Positions 14,003 to 21,033 of a DNA stretch of 21,033 bases are shown piece after piece. The notes under the pieces were generated by a model. The model searched no databases, was not told the origin of the DNA, and saw only the letters and a program-made list of their open reading frames with translations. Made by a program: the position numbers and the translations under genes. Position 1 is the first letter of the stretch. Each line of letters starts with the position of its first letter. The stretch covers positions 1 to 21,033 of the forward strand of contig CAYTQK010000019.1 in NCBI GenBank assembly GCA_964439745.1, in the 5' to 3' direction. The stretch is from CAYTQK01 sp964439745 (lineage in GTDB: Bacteria > Desulfobacterota > Desulfobacteria > Desulfobacterales > Desulfosudaceae).

Positions 14003-15949
14003 TTATTGTTCCAGCTGCCTGGGCGTCACCACCGGGCCGTGTTCGGCCTGGAGGGCTTCCAGCCCCTTTTTCTGCTCGGCCAGCAGATCAAAGAACTTTC
14101 CCGGAATCCGCTCTTCCTGCCGATACGCCTCGGCCTGCATGTCCAGGCGGGCGATGATCTTCTCAGTATACAGGGAGAACTGCTTTTCATACAGTTCGTA
14201 GGAATACTCCTTGCTGATCAGCGAAGAAAAGAGCTCCTTGAGATCCTCGTACTTGGGCAGCCGCCCGACGGGGGTCATGATCACGGGAACGTCGTTATGG
14301 GCCACCCGTTCCAGCCAGGCCAGCCAGACCTTGACGTCCTTTTTCTCGCCCAGCAGACGGGACGAGGTGCCGCCCCGGGCTTCGTCGGTCAGAAAATAGT
14401 TCATCCCGGCCATGACGGGTATCTTTTCCGGATCGATTTTGTCGCTGCCGAAAAAATCGAACTGGGCCGCCATGTAGTCGCCCAGGGCGCCGGGGATAAA
14501 GGGGGCGTTGGCCCAGGGGGCCCGCTTGACACCGGTAGCCCCGACTTCCGTGGCCGTGGCCGCGGAAACGATACAGGCGCCGATGACCACGCCATGATCG
14601 GTGTCATTGGCCACCCAGACCGGCGGCATGGTGTCGGCGTCCCGGCCGCTGTAAGTAATCACCCGGGTTTCCACGCCGGCCGGATTCTCCGCCTCATCGG
14701 AATAGTTGGACAGGGCGGTGGAAGAAATCGTACAGCGGGCGTTGGGATGAGAAGGCGGAATCTCCTTGCCGTTTTCATCGGTCATCCCTTTTTTCCATTC
14801 CCCCTGGAAATTCCGGCCATGATCGGGCATGGTCTCGCCGTGGCCCACCCAGTGGGGCACACCGCTGTCGTCGATGAGCACGTTGGACCAGATCACCTCC
14901 GCCCCGGGATTGCGCAGTTTTTCCATGAGGATGGGATCACCCTCCCGGTTGACGTCTTCGACGATGCCGAAAATGCCGCACTCGGGATTGACGGAGCGCA
15001 CCGTGCCGTCGGATTCAATCCACATCTGGGCCAGGTCGTCCCCGACAAAATGGTTGCCGGCCATGGCCGTGGTGGTCTTGCCGCAGCCGCTGGGCGCGGC
15101 CCCGGCGCACCAGGTCACCCGGCCGCCCGGTCCGTTGATGCCGGTGATGAACATGTGCTCGGACAGTTCCGCGCCCCGGTTGTCATAAACGGCCTTGTCC
15201 ACGGCAAAGCGGTGATTGCCCTTTTTCAGCAGCAGGGTGTTGCCGGCGTAGGTGCAGTTGAAGCTGTAGGTGGTCCGGTCCCGGCGATCCATGAAGACCC
15301 GGGCATTGGGCAGATCTTCTGCCCGGTTCTTGCCCTCGCTGTGAATATTGGAGAAAAAGTGTCCCCGGGCTTCGACTTCCCGGTCGAACTGATCGAAAAT
15401 ATTGCGGTAGAGGATCTCGGCGCTGTGGGAGACGTAGGCCGAGGTGGTGATCTCCACGGCCGGGTTGGCCACCTGCGCGCCGGCCGGTCCCCGGGAATAA
15501 AAGCCCACGATCAGGGTCAGGCCGCGCATGATCCCGGTCATGTGGGTGCGGATCTCTTCGGCCGCCTCGTCCCGGAGCTTGCGCTGGGCCAGGGAACTGA
15601 TATCTTCATCCGGGTTGACGATATAAAAGGTGCGGTCGATGATACGGCCCTGCTCGTCCTTCAGATCAAAATGAATGGTATGGTCCGGCATGGGCAGGGA
15701 TTCTTCCTCGCCCTTTTCCAGGGCATGATTTTTAACCCATTTCTGGTCGGCCGCGCTGCCGGTATTGACGAAAACAGCGTCCGGTTCTCCCATGACAATG
15801 GCATTGGCAATTTTCAGCAGGGCCCCCTCGGTCTTGATCCGGTCGATCTTGGCCAGGTTGTCCGCATCCATTTTCCCGGCAAACACCTCCCGGGCCTCGG
15901 CCAGGGTGGTGATATTTCCAATCTTCCTGGCGATATCAATCTCTGTCAT
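14003..15949 (-). CDS. pckG: Phosphoenolpyruvate carboxykinase (GTP), divergent form
   Basis: Interconverts oxaloacetate plus GTP and PEP plus CO2 plus GDP; gluconeogenic or anaplerotic, cytosolic. 648 residues, longer than the usual 590-620. GTP-class features: the P-loop GAAPSGCGKTTTAM (from residue 283) with the conserved cysteine before GKT, kinase-2 FVGDDLAQMW (302-305 for VGDD), VNPECGIFGIV, EVIWSNVLID and the MNYFLTDEARGG/LPKYEDLKELF C-terminal region. The P-loop differs from the common FPSACGKTNLAM. The ATG at 15949 has GGAGG at 6-nt spacing; the longer open frame from 16003 lacks one. A TTGAAT-N16-TATTAT promoter lies just upstream. The activator gene follows after the GC hairpin. 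Confidence 0.93.
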   Translation of the reverse strand: MTEIDIARKIGNITTLAEAREVFAGKMDADNLAKIDRIKTEGALLKIANAIVMGEPDAVFVNTGSAADQKWVKNHALEKGEEESLPMPDHTIHFDLKDEQGRIIDRTFYIVNPDEDISSLAQRKLRDEAAEEIRTHMTGIMRGLTLIVGFYSRGPAGAQVANPAVEITTSAYVSHSAEILYRNIFDQFDREVEARGHFFSNIHSEGKNRAEDLPNARVFMDRRDRTTYSFNCTYAGNTLLLKKGNHRFAVDKAVYDNRGAELSEHMFITGINGPGGRVTWCAGAAPSGCGKTTTAMAGNHFVGDDLAQMWIESDGTVRSVNPECGIFGIVEDVNREGDPILMEKLRNPGAEVIWSNVLIDDSGVPHWVGHGETMPDHGRNFQGEWKKGMTDENGKEIPPSHPNARCTISSTALSNYSDEAENPAGVETRVITYSGRDADTMPPVWVANDTDHGVVIGACIVSAATATEVGATGVKRAPWANAPFIPGALGDYMAAQFDFFGSDKIDPEKIPVMAGMNYFLTDEARGGTSSRLLGEKKDVKVWLAWLERVAHNDVPVIMTPVGRLPKYEDLKELFSSLISKEYSYELYEKQFSLYTEKIIARLDMQAEAYRQEERIPGKFFDLLAEQKKGLEALQAEHGPVVTPRQLEQ

Positions 15950-15968
15950 ATGCAACCTCCTCGCGTTG

Positions 15969-15996
15969 ATAATATCTTCCCGATAAGCAAATTCAA
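15969..15996 (-). promoter_or_regulatory. Probable promoter of the PEPCK gene
   Basis: On the minus strand TTGAAT (15996-15991), 16-bp spacer, TATTAT (15974-15969). Transcription would start near 15962, only about 13 nt before the ATG, just enough to include the GGAGG ribosome site. It lies in the 93-bp gap after the nitroreductase gene. Confidence 0.4.
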
Positions 15997-16042
15997 CTCT
16001 CACCGCAGCTGCCGTCTTCCCCCCTGCACCTTCCCGGCCGCA

Positions 16043-16645
16043 TTAACCTTCGGACGGTCCTTTCGGGACGGACGGCTCAATAATCAGGTCTTTAAGGGAA
16101 CGTTTGGGCACGTGATGCCGGCCGTTCTCGTCACGCCAGTAGCGGATATCGCCGTCCGGTTCCAGATTCTCGATGACCACGGTTTCCCGGGGCTTGCCCA
16201 GGGCCAACACCAGCATGATCTTCAGATAATCGGCAATTCCCAGCGCCGGCCGCAGACGGCGCTCGTTAAAGGCGCCGATCATACACCCGGCCAGCCCCAT
16301 TTCCCGCGCACCCAGCAGAATGCTCTGGGCGGCGATGCCGTGATCGCACCAGAAGTTATCGGTGAGGCGGGTATCGCCGGTGATAATGATATAGGCGGCC
16401 GGCCGCTCCCCTTCGGCCGGTCCCGGCCAGTCGGTCAGGTACCCGGCCCAGCCCAGGCAGGGAAATATGACCTGGTTGGTCTCCGCCTGCCAGGAGAGGA
16501 CAAACCGCAGCGGCTGCCGATTGGCCGCCGAGGCCGACAGCCGGGCCAGGTTGACCAACTTCATGAGGGTCTCGGCATCAAGGTGGTGATCCTCGTAAAA
16601 CCGACGGCAGCTCCGGTTTTTTCGTACCAGGTCTTCAATCATCAT
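16043..16645 (-). CDS. Nitroreductase-family FMN oxidoreductase
   Basis: 200 residues. The N-terminal VRKNRSCRRFYEDHHLD and NLARLSASAANRQPLRFVLSW stretches are the FMN-binding start of the nitroreductase fold; WCDHGIAAQSILLGAREMGLAGCMIGAFNE and LVLALGKPRE are the later FMN and dimer-interface segments. Such enzymes reduce nitro compounds, quinones or flavins with NAD(P)H; the natural substrate is unknown. There is no ferredoxin domain. Start ATG ATG at 16645/16642, with GGAA just upstream. The first codons overlap the end of rdgB by 11 bp, so the two are translationally coupled in one operon. Confidence 0.9.
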   Translation of the reverse strand: MMIEDLVRKNRSCRRFYEDHHLDAETLMKLVNLARLSASAANRQPLRFVLSWQAETNQVIFPCLGWAGYLTDWPGPAEGERPAAYIIITGDTRLTDNFWCDHGIAAQSILLGAREMGLAGCMIGAFNERRLRPALGIADYLKIMLVLALGKPRETVVIENLEPDGDIRYWRDENGRHHVPKRSLKDLIIEPSVPKGPSEG

Positions 16646-17291
16646 CGTTCCGGCAGGCGAATTTTTCCACGATGGGCATATTCTGGCGGATCCAGGTCAG
16701 AACCTTGTCAAACTCTTCCACCACTTCGGCCAGGGCCCGGCCCCGGTGGCTGACCCGGTTCTTTTCTGCGGGCGACAGCTGGGCAAAAGTCTTTTCCAAG
16801 GGGGGATAGTAGAAAACCGGATCATAGCCGAAACCGCCCTTCCCCGCCGGCGCGGTGCTGATTTCTCCCTCGCAGCGGCCTTCATAGGTCAGGGCCGCGC
16901 CGGTGGGCACGGCAATGGAGATGACGCATTCAAAAGCGGCCTGCCGGTCGGATCGGCCTTCCAGCGCGGCCAGCAGCTTCTGCCAATTGTCCTCATCCGT
17001 GGCATTATCCCCGGCATAGCGGGCGGAATAGACCCCCGGCGCCCCGTCCAGGGCCGGCACTACCAGGCCGGAGTCATCGGCCATGGCCGGAAAGCCCAGC
17101 ACCCGGGCGGCAAAACTCGCCTTTTTGTAAGCATTTTCGTCAAAGGTCCGGCCGTCTTCGGCAACTTCCGGAATCGGCCCGAAATCGTCCAGGTTCTTGA
17201 TGACAATATCCTGGCCGGCCAACAGAGACCGGATTTCATCGGTTTTGCCCTGGTTGCGGGTGGCCACCACCAGTACTTTTTCCGGCTGCAT
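16635..17291 (-). CDS. rdgB: XTP/dITP diphosphatase (RdgB/HAM1 family)
   Basis: Removes non-canonical purine nucleoside triphosphates (XTP, dITP, ITP) by releasing pyrophosphate, protecting DNA and RNA; cytosolic. 218 residues against a usual 195-205, the surplus being a short C-terminal tail (MPIVEKFACRNDDD). Family motifs: VVATRNQGKTDEI at the N-terminus, FDENAYKKA, ADDSGLVVPALDGAPGVYSARYAG, GGFGYDPVFYYPP and KNRVSHRGRAL. The ATG at 17291 has GAGGA four bases upstream. A TTTACA-N17-TATATA promoter lies 52 bp upstream, and the nitroreductase gene overlaps its 3' end. The family is certain. Confidence 0.96.
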   Translation of the reverse strand: MQPEKVLVVATRNQGKTDEIRSLLAGQDIVIKNLDDFGPIPEVAEDGRTFDENAYKKASFAARVLGFPAMADDSGLVVPALDGAPGVYSARYAGDNATDEDNWQKLLAALEGRSDRQAAFECVISIAVPTGAALTYEGRCEGEISTAPAGKGGFGYDPVFYYPPLEKTFAQLSPAEKNRVSHRGRALAEVVEEFDKVLTWIRQNMPIVEKFACRNDDD

Positions 17292-17342
17292 ATTTTCCTC
17301 TTATGGTTCGCGAATCCAATGGAATTAAAATAACATGACTAA

Positions 17343-17371
17343 TATATACTGAATCTGGCAATACTTGTAAA
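17343..17371 (-). promoter_or_regulatory. Promoter of the rdgB-nitroreductase operon
   Basis: Minus strand TTTACA (17371-17366), 17-bp spacer, TATATA (17348-17343); expected start near 17336, leader about 45 nt. It directly follows the end of the mltG transcript. Confidence 0.5.
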
Positions 17372-17382
17372 GAGCCCCCGAC

Positions 17383-17410
17383 AAAAAACGGCAGTTCCCG
17401 TCTTGCGGGA
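17383..17410 (-). terminator. Weak terminator after mltG
   Basis: Minus strand TCCCG-CAAGA-CGGGA stem (17410-17396), then seven bases, then T6 (17388-17383). The gap between stem and T-tract is longer than ideal; an alternative 4-bp ACGG/CCGT stem ends directly at the T-tract. Its position 20 bp after the mltG stop supports the call. Confidence 0.4.
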
Positions 17411-17430
17411 GATTAAGGAAAAAACCGGTT

Positions 17431-18447
17431 TCAGCGGCCCAGCTGATACTTGCGCACCGCCCGGTTATGATCCTGCAGGTTGGTGGAAAACTGGTGGGAC
17501 CCGTTATCGTTGGCCACGAAGTAAAGGTAATCGGTGTCGGCCGGATACAGGGCCGCCGCCAGGGACGCTTCCCCTGGATTGGCAATGGGGCCGGCGGGAA
17601 GACCCCGGAGTTTATAGGTATTATATGAAGTAGGGCTGTTCAGATGCTGCCGGGTGAGGTCACCGTCGAAATCCTTGATCCCGTAGATCACCGTGGGATC
17701 ACTGTCCAGGCGCATGCCTTGATCCAGGCGGTTGTGAAATACCGAAGCTATCAGGGACCGCTCTTCGGCCACGGCGGTCTCTTTTTCAATGATCGAGGCC
17801 AGGATAACCACCTCGTGGGTCGTCATGCCCATCTCTTCGGCCCGCTGCCGCCGGGATGGATCGAAAACCGTGAAAAACCGGTTTACCAGGGTCCGGACCA
17901 GGCGCTCGGGCGTCACCGTGGCGGCAAAGTGATAGGTGTCGGGGAAAAGATACCCTTCCAGGCTGTCGGCCGGAATACCGTAGGCGGCAATGAGATCGGC
18001 ATCATGGACTGCTTCCATAAAAGCCTCCGGCTCGGCCAGCCCGGCCCAGCCGACCACCTGGGCGATCTGGGCCGCGGTATATCCTTCGGGAATGGTCAGG
18101 CGGTGGAGCATTACCTCGCCCCGAATCAGCCGGTCGAGAATGTCGGCCGGGGTCATGGCGCCGGAGAGCTCATACTCGCCGGCCTTGATCAGCCCCCGGC
18201 GCTCATGAATCCGGACCAGGAGCCGGAACAGCCGGGGATTTTCGATGATGCCCCGGCCATGCAGCCGAGCGGCCACCACCACCGCCCCGGCGCCGGGCTG
18301 GATCCGGACCACCTGCGCGGAGGCGCCGGGCGCAGCCGGGGTATTGGCGTAATGGGACAGGTACCACCCGAACCCCAGCCCCCCGGCGGCTGCCAGCAGG
18401 AGGATCAGCAGTAATCCCCTGGCCAATGATGTGAGTTGCTTCCTCAT
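17431..18447 (-). CDS. mltG: Endolytic murein transglycosylase MltG (YceG family)
   Basis: Cleaves nascent glycan strands at the outer face of the inner membrane. The 338-residue reading from ATG 18447 has an N-terminal membrane anchor (about 8-28, ARGLLLILLLAAAGGLGFGWY) and a LysM-like region to about 115. The catalytic domain follows: IPEGYTAAQIAQ, LEGYLFPDTYHF, ILASIIEKET with the catalytic glutamate near residue 221, SVFHNRL, RLDSDPTVIYG, SPTSYNTY and GLPAGPIANPGEASL. All core motifs are intact. An in-frame GTG at 18465 would add six residues; neither start has a clear ribosome site, so the start is uncertain. It stands alone, ahead of rdgB on the same strand. Confidence 0.94.
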   Translation of the reverse strand: MRKQLTSLARGLLLILLLAAAGGLGFGWYLSHYANTPAAPGASAQVVRIQPGAGAVVVAARLHGRGIIENPRLFRLLVRIHERRGLIKAGEYELSGAMTPADILDRLIRGEVMLHRLTIPEGYTAAQIAQVVGWAGLAEPEAFMEAVHDADLIAAYGIPADSLEGYLFPDTYHFAATVTPERLVRTLVNRFFTVFDPSRRQRAEEMGMTTHEVVILASIIEKETAVAEERSLIASVFHNRLDQGMRLDSDPTVIYGIKDFDGDLTRQHLNSPTSYNTYKLRGLPAGPIANPGEASLAAALYPADTDYLYFVANDNGSHQFSTNLQDHNRAVRKYQLGR

Positions 18448-18554
18448 GAGAAAAATATGTACCACTTTTCGACCGCCCAGGACAAGCGCATTTACGCCAG
18501 CGTCCCGACCTCGGCCGGGCCGCGGAAAAAGCCGCAGCCCGCTCCCTCCAGAAT

Positions 18555-18583
18555 TTGACGCAGCAAGAATATTTTTACATAAT
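18555..18583 (+). promoter_or_regulatory. Sigma-70-type promoter before the scramblase-like pseudogene
   Basis: TTGACG (18555-18560), 17-bp spacer, CATAAT (18578-18583), each matching consensus at five of six positions. Expected start near 18590, about 57 nt before the ATG at 18647. Confidence 0.55.
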
Positions 18584-18646
18584 ATGTTAAATTATATAAT
18601 TAATCTTTTTCAACCCAGTCAATCATTCATATGGAAAAACGCCCCC

Positions 18647-19017
18647 ATGGTCGACAAAGAAGCCCTAAATGAGCAGCTTTGCAAATTGAAACAAAAAATC
18701 CAGGAGGCCCGACCAACCCCCGAACCGGACCCAGCGGCCTCCGGGGCCGCCGTGGCGGCCTGGCGGCTTACACCAGTGATCGCACCCTCTACATCCAGGA
18801 ACCTATCTTCAAACCCTGGACCTTTTTGCGTCTCAGACGGCGGCCGCCAGGTCGCCCTGATCACCAAAAAATGGTCCGGCCTGTTCCAGGAGGCCTTTTC
18901 CCGGGTCGATTCTTTCGGGTGAAATTTGAAGATGACAGGCTGACCACGGCCGAGCGGATGATGATCCTGGGAGCGGCCATTGCCATTGATATAGATTACT
19001 TCGAACAATCTCAATGA
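18647..19017 (+). pseudogene. Phospholipid scramblase/LURP-one-like gene with frameshifts
   Basis: Protein-like sequence is split between two plus-strand frames. An N-terminal piece (MVDKEALNEQLCKLKQKIQE) is in one frame, LYIQEPIFKPWTFL in another, SDGGRQVALITKKWSGLFQE plus AFSRVDSFG back in the first, and VKFEDDRLTTAERMM plus ILGAAIAIDIDYFEQSQ in the second, ending at TGA 19015. Joined, the C-terminal part resembles the end of bacterial scramblase/LURP-related proteins, where W-x-G followed by an AF(T/S) segment and a final (F/I)D-x-(D/Q)YFE block recur. At least three shifts are needed, one at a T5 run near 18818 and one at a GGG near 18918. With about 123 codons it is also short for the family. 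Decay is likely, though sequencing errors could explain some shifts. The family call is from memory. Confidence 0.5.
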
Positions 19018-19020
19018 GCA

Positions 19021-19217
19021 GGATGATTTTGTCAATCGTCCAATATCTGCGTTGCGCTGCATCTCTCGTCATGTCACGTACTCAGAGTACGCTCCATTCC
19101 TCGTAAACAGCTCAAGATCAAGGTGCGAAAGATTTTTCGGAATGCAGCGTACTTTGGTACGTGAAATTTCGAAAAATCTTCCGCAACGCAGATATTGGAC
19201 TGTTTACGAACTCATCC
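19021..19217. repeat. Nested palindromic intergenic element
   Basis: 36-bp outer arms 19021-19056 and 19182-19217 are complementary at 31 of 36 positions, with a perfect 18-bp core (TCCAATATCTGCGTTGCG and its complement). Nested inside are TCGTAAACAG/CTGTTTACGA (19101-19110/19200-19209), AAGATTTTTCG/CGAAAAATCTT (19129-19139/19170-19180), GTACTC-A-GAGTAC (19078-19090) and GTAC-TTTG-GTAC (19149-19160). The two last blocks, with their flanks, are also inverted copies of one another. It lies 3 bp after the pseudogene stop and 9 bp before the oxidoreductase stop. Confidence 0.85.
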
Positions 19218-19226
19218 CTCCCCTCA

Positions 19227-21032
19227 TCAGCTGCCGCAGCCCAAGGTGGGATCCTGCACCGCCGGCTTCCGTCGCTGCCGTTTTTTCTTTTTGATCTGAC
19301 AGAGCAGGGTTTTATAGGTGGGGAACCCGGAAATGGGATCGACCTGGTCCGGGTCGGTCAATTGATTGACATTGGCCTGCTTCCACTCTTCGGTTCCCAG
19401 GGGGCCGCCCCCGCCCACCGGGGCGTAGACAAAGCCGGTCATGACGCGGTCGGTCACCGCCGCCCGCATGGTGATCGAATCCCGGGCCGTGGCAATGACC
19501 ACCAGGTCGCCGGAAGAAAGGCCGCGTTCGGCCGCGTCGTCAGCATGGATCAGCACGGCCGGGTAGGGAAATTTTTCCAGAAAATCCGGCACCGCCCGCA
19601 GGCAGGACTTCATGTCCGGCTTGAACGGGCCGGTTCCCAGGATAAGGGGATAGCGTTCGGCCAGCCCGGGATTGCCCAGCGGCGTCTCCCAGGACTCTTC
19701 GTAGCAGGGCAGGCCGTGGTAGCCATGTTCTTCCAGGATGGTGGACTTGATCTCGAATTTGCCGGTGGGGGTGTCAAACCCGGGCCGACCGTCCGGCCGC
19801 AGCAGGCCTTCTGCCCACTTGCGATAGACCATGTTTTTGGGTTCCTGGCGGATGACCTGCCTGTCTGCGGCCATGACATCGTCCACCGTGAACCCCGACC
19901 CCGCCAGCACCCGCTCCAGGGCCTGGCGGGGGGTGCCGGGATACAAGTCCCCGTATCCCAGGTGCCCGGCCAGTTCCCCCAGGATCTGGAAGCCCGGCCG
20001 GGATTGACCCACCGGCTCGATCATTTTCTCCCGCCGGCGCAGGGCGGAGCCGTAATAGCAGTAGCTTTCCTGTTCAAAGCCGGTGGCGGCCGGCAGGACG
20101 ATATCGGCATAGGCCGCGTCTGCGGTCAGCTGCAAGTCGATGGTCACCAGAAAATCCAGTTCCCGCAGGGCCCGGCGCCAGCGGTTGGGGTCGGGCCAGG
20201 CCGTTATCAGGGAGGCGCCGTACACGATCAGGGAACGGATTTTATAGGGATCCCCGTCCAGGATGGCGGCCGGCAGCAGGCTGGCATGGGGCTCTCCCCC
20301 GCAGAACCGGGCGTAGACCGGGAACCGGCCGTCGGCAATGGACTTTTCAGCACCCGGGGTGGCCACCTGGGCCTCGGTATTAAGGGGCAGGCGGCTGTCC
20401 CGCCGCAGAAAACAGCGGCCGCCGGGCACGTCCAGCTGACCGGCCAGGGCCCACAGCACCATCACCGCCCGGATGTTCTGGACCCCGCTGCGGGTGTATT
20501 CCAGGCCGGTATACATGAGATAGGCGGCCCCTTCGGCCACGACCAGGTCGGCGGCCAGCTGCTCGATGCGGCCGGCCGGCACGCCGGTGATTCCGGCGGC
20601 CTTTTCCGGGGAAAACTCCCGGACATAATCGGCAAATTCGTCAAAACCGTGGGTCCAGTCGGCCACGAAATCCTGGTCATAGCGGTTGTCGCGGATGAGG
20701 ACATGGGCCAGGGCCAGGGCCAGGGCGCCGTCCGTGCCCGGCCGGATGGGCAGCCAGCGGCTGCCCTCCAGGTCGGCCGCCCGGGTGCGGCGGGGGTCGA
20801 TGACGATGATTTCGGCCCCTTCCGCGGCCGCGGTGCGCAGCCGCTGGAACATTTCCGGCGGGGTGGCCGTGGAGGGGTCGGTACCCCAGACGAAAATCAG
20901 GTCGGCGTTGTCCACGTCTGAAAACATGTCCACGTGCAGACAGCCCATGGTCAGTTTGGGCGCCAGCACCCCCAGGGAAGTATAGCAGGGCGCGCCCACC
21001 CCGAAGGTGTTGGGCGAACCAAAGGGGGAAAG
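19227..21032 (-). CDS. Molybdopterin-dependent oxidoreductase (DMSO reductase family), 5' end beyond window
   Basis: The frame is open to the right edge and continues beyond it, so the N-terminal Fe-S and first cofactor-binding segments are not seen; about 601 codons are present. Visible landmarks: FGSPNTFGVGAPCYTSLG near the edge, IFVWGTDPSTATPPEM, IIVIDPRRTRAADL, RPGTDGALALALAHVLI, SGVQNIRAVMVLWALAGQLDVPGG, ADIVLPAATGFEQE, and a C-terminal molydop-binding domain with RYPLILGTG and NQLTDPDQVDPISGFPTYK. These bind a bis-pyranopterin Mo or W cofactor. The substrate cannot be told; thiosulfate/polysulfide reductase-like and acetylene-hydratase-like enzymes share this layout. The C-terminus is lysine/arginine-rich (KKKKRQRRK). 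Its stop is 9 bp from the palindromic element. Confidence 0.92.
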   Translation of the reverse strand, partial: LSPFGSPNTFGVGAPCYTSLGVLAPKLTMGCLHVDMFSDVDNADLIFVWGTDPSTATPPEMFQRLRTAAAEGAEIIVIDPRRTRAADLEGSRWLPIRPGTDGALALALAHVLIRDNRYDQDFVADWTHGFDEFADYVREFSPEKAAGITGVPAGRIEQLAADLVVAEGAAYLMYTGLEYTRSGVQNIRAVMVLWALAGQLDVPGGRCFLRRDSRLPLNTEAQVATPGAEKSIADGRFPVYARFCGGEPHASLLPAAILDGDPYKIRSLIVYGASLITAWPDPNRWRRALRELDFLVTIDLQLTADAAYADIVLPAATGFEQESYCYYGSALRRREKMIEPVGQSRPGFQILGELAGHLGYGDLYPGTPRQALERVLAGSGFTVDDVMAADRQVIRQEPKNMVYRKWAEGLLRPDGRPGFDTPTGKFEIKSTILEEHGYHGLPCYEESWETPLGNPGLAERYPLILGTGPFKPDMKSCLRAVPDFLEKFPYPAVLIHADDAAERGLSSGDLVVIATARDSITMRAAVTDRVMTGFVYAPVGGGGPLGTEEWKQANVNQLTDPDQVDPISGFPTYKTLLCQIKKKKRQRRKPAVQDPTLGCGS

Positions 21033-21033
21033 G

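Noticed and set aside
13889..16753. 954-codon plus-strand open frame
   Set aside because: It is antisense across the activator start, PEPCK and nitroreductase, all of which have clear family motifs. The translation is rich in G, P, H and R with no recognisable domain, a usual shadow of GC-rich coding DNA.
18585..18630. Minus-strand promoter for mltG (TTGACT with TATATA/TATAAT)
   Set aside because: Hexamers are present but the spacing (18-20 bp) or the match is poor, and the A/T-rich tract is already explained by the plus-strand promoter.
19161..20921. 586-codon plus-strand open frame
   Set aside because: Antisense to the molybdopterin oxidoreductase and partly inside the palindromic element; no motif and no ribosome site.

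Overview
The window is GC-rich (about 60%). Its gene set suggests an anaerobic Desulfobacterota-type bacterium (Desulfobacteria or a relative). The signs are a GTP-type PEP carboxykinase, a PAS/sigma-54 activator whose second PAS domain carries a cysteine cluster, remnants of a tungstate ABC transporter, an AMP-forming acyl-CoA ligase and a DMSO-reductase-family molybdo/tungsto-enzyme. This taxonomic reading is inference from gene content; no rRNA or other marker gene is present.

Layout. 1-3759 (minus): citrate synthase (gltA), then priA, then a metallophosphoesterase cut by the left edge. 3760-5588 (plus): a 363-bp divergent intergenic region with a good sigma-70-type promoter, an outer-membrane beta-barrel protein and a glyoxalase-II-like metallo-beta-lactamase-fold hydrolase. 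5589-6446: a graveyard with a hairpin element, the C-terminal end of a universal stress protein (minus), the C-terminal half of a TupB-type permease (plus) and a gutted TupC-type ATPase. 6504-7205 (minus): an exported ankyrin-repeat protein. 7206-7670: a 465-bp gap whose right part holds mutually exclusive hairpins, including a terminator-like one, in front of an AmpG-family permease (7671-9254). Two small genes follow: a two-helix membrane protein with its own promoter and a 65-residue protein.

9877-18447 is entirely on the minus strand. Read 5'->3' on that strand it holds mltG; then rdgB with an overlapping nitroreductase; GTP-PEPCK; a PAS-PAS-AAA+-Fis sigma-54 activator; and, behind a near-consensus -24/-12 promoter, a degenerate receiver-domain protein translationally coupled (ATGA overlap) to an acyl-CoA ligase. 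18448-19226 has a plus-strand promoter, a frameshifted scramblase/LURP-like gene and a roughly 197-bp nested palindromic element. 19227 to the right edge (minus) is the C-terminal part of a molybdopterin oxidoreductase.

How the genes may work together: the sigma-54 activator next to a -24/-12 promoter driving receiver plus ligase is the most coherent regulatory unit, and suggests sensor-controlled fatty or carboxylic acid activation. Citrate synthase and PEPCK are central-carbon genes. The decayed tungstate uptake genes are of interest beside a Mo/W enzyme. No CRISPR array, tRNA, rRNA, transposase or recognisable new multi-gene defence system was seen. The least explained structures are the nested palindrome at 19021-19217, the alternating hairpins at 7544-7611 and the E54 pseudo-receiver.
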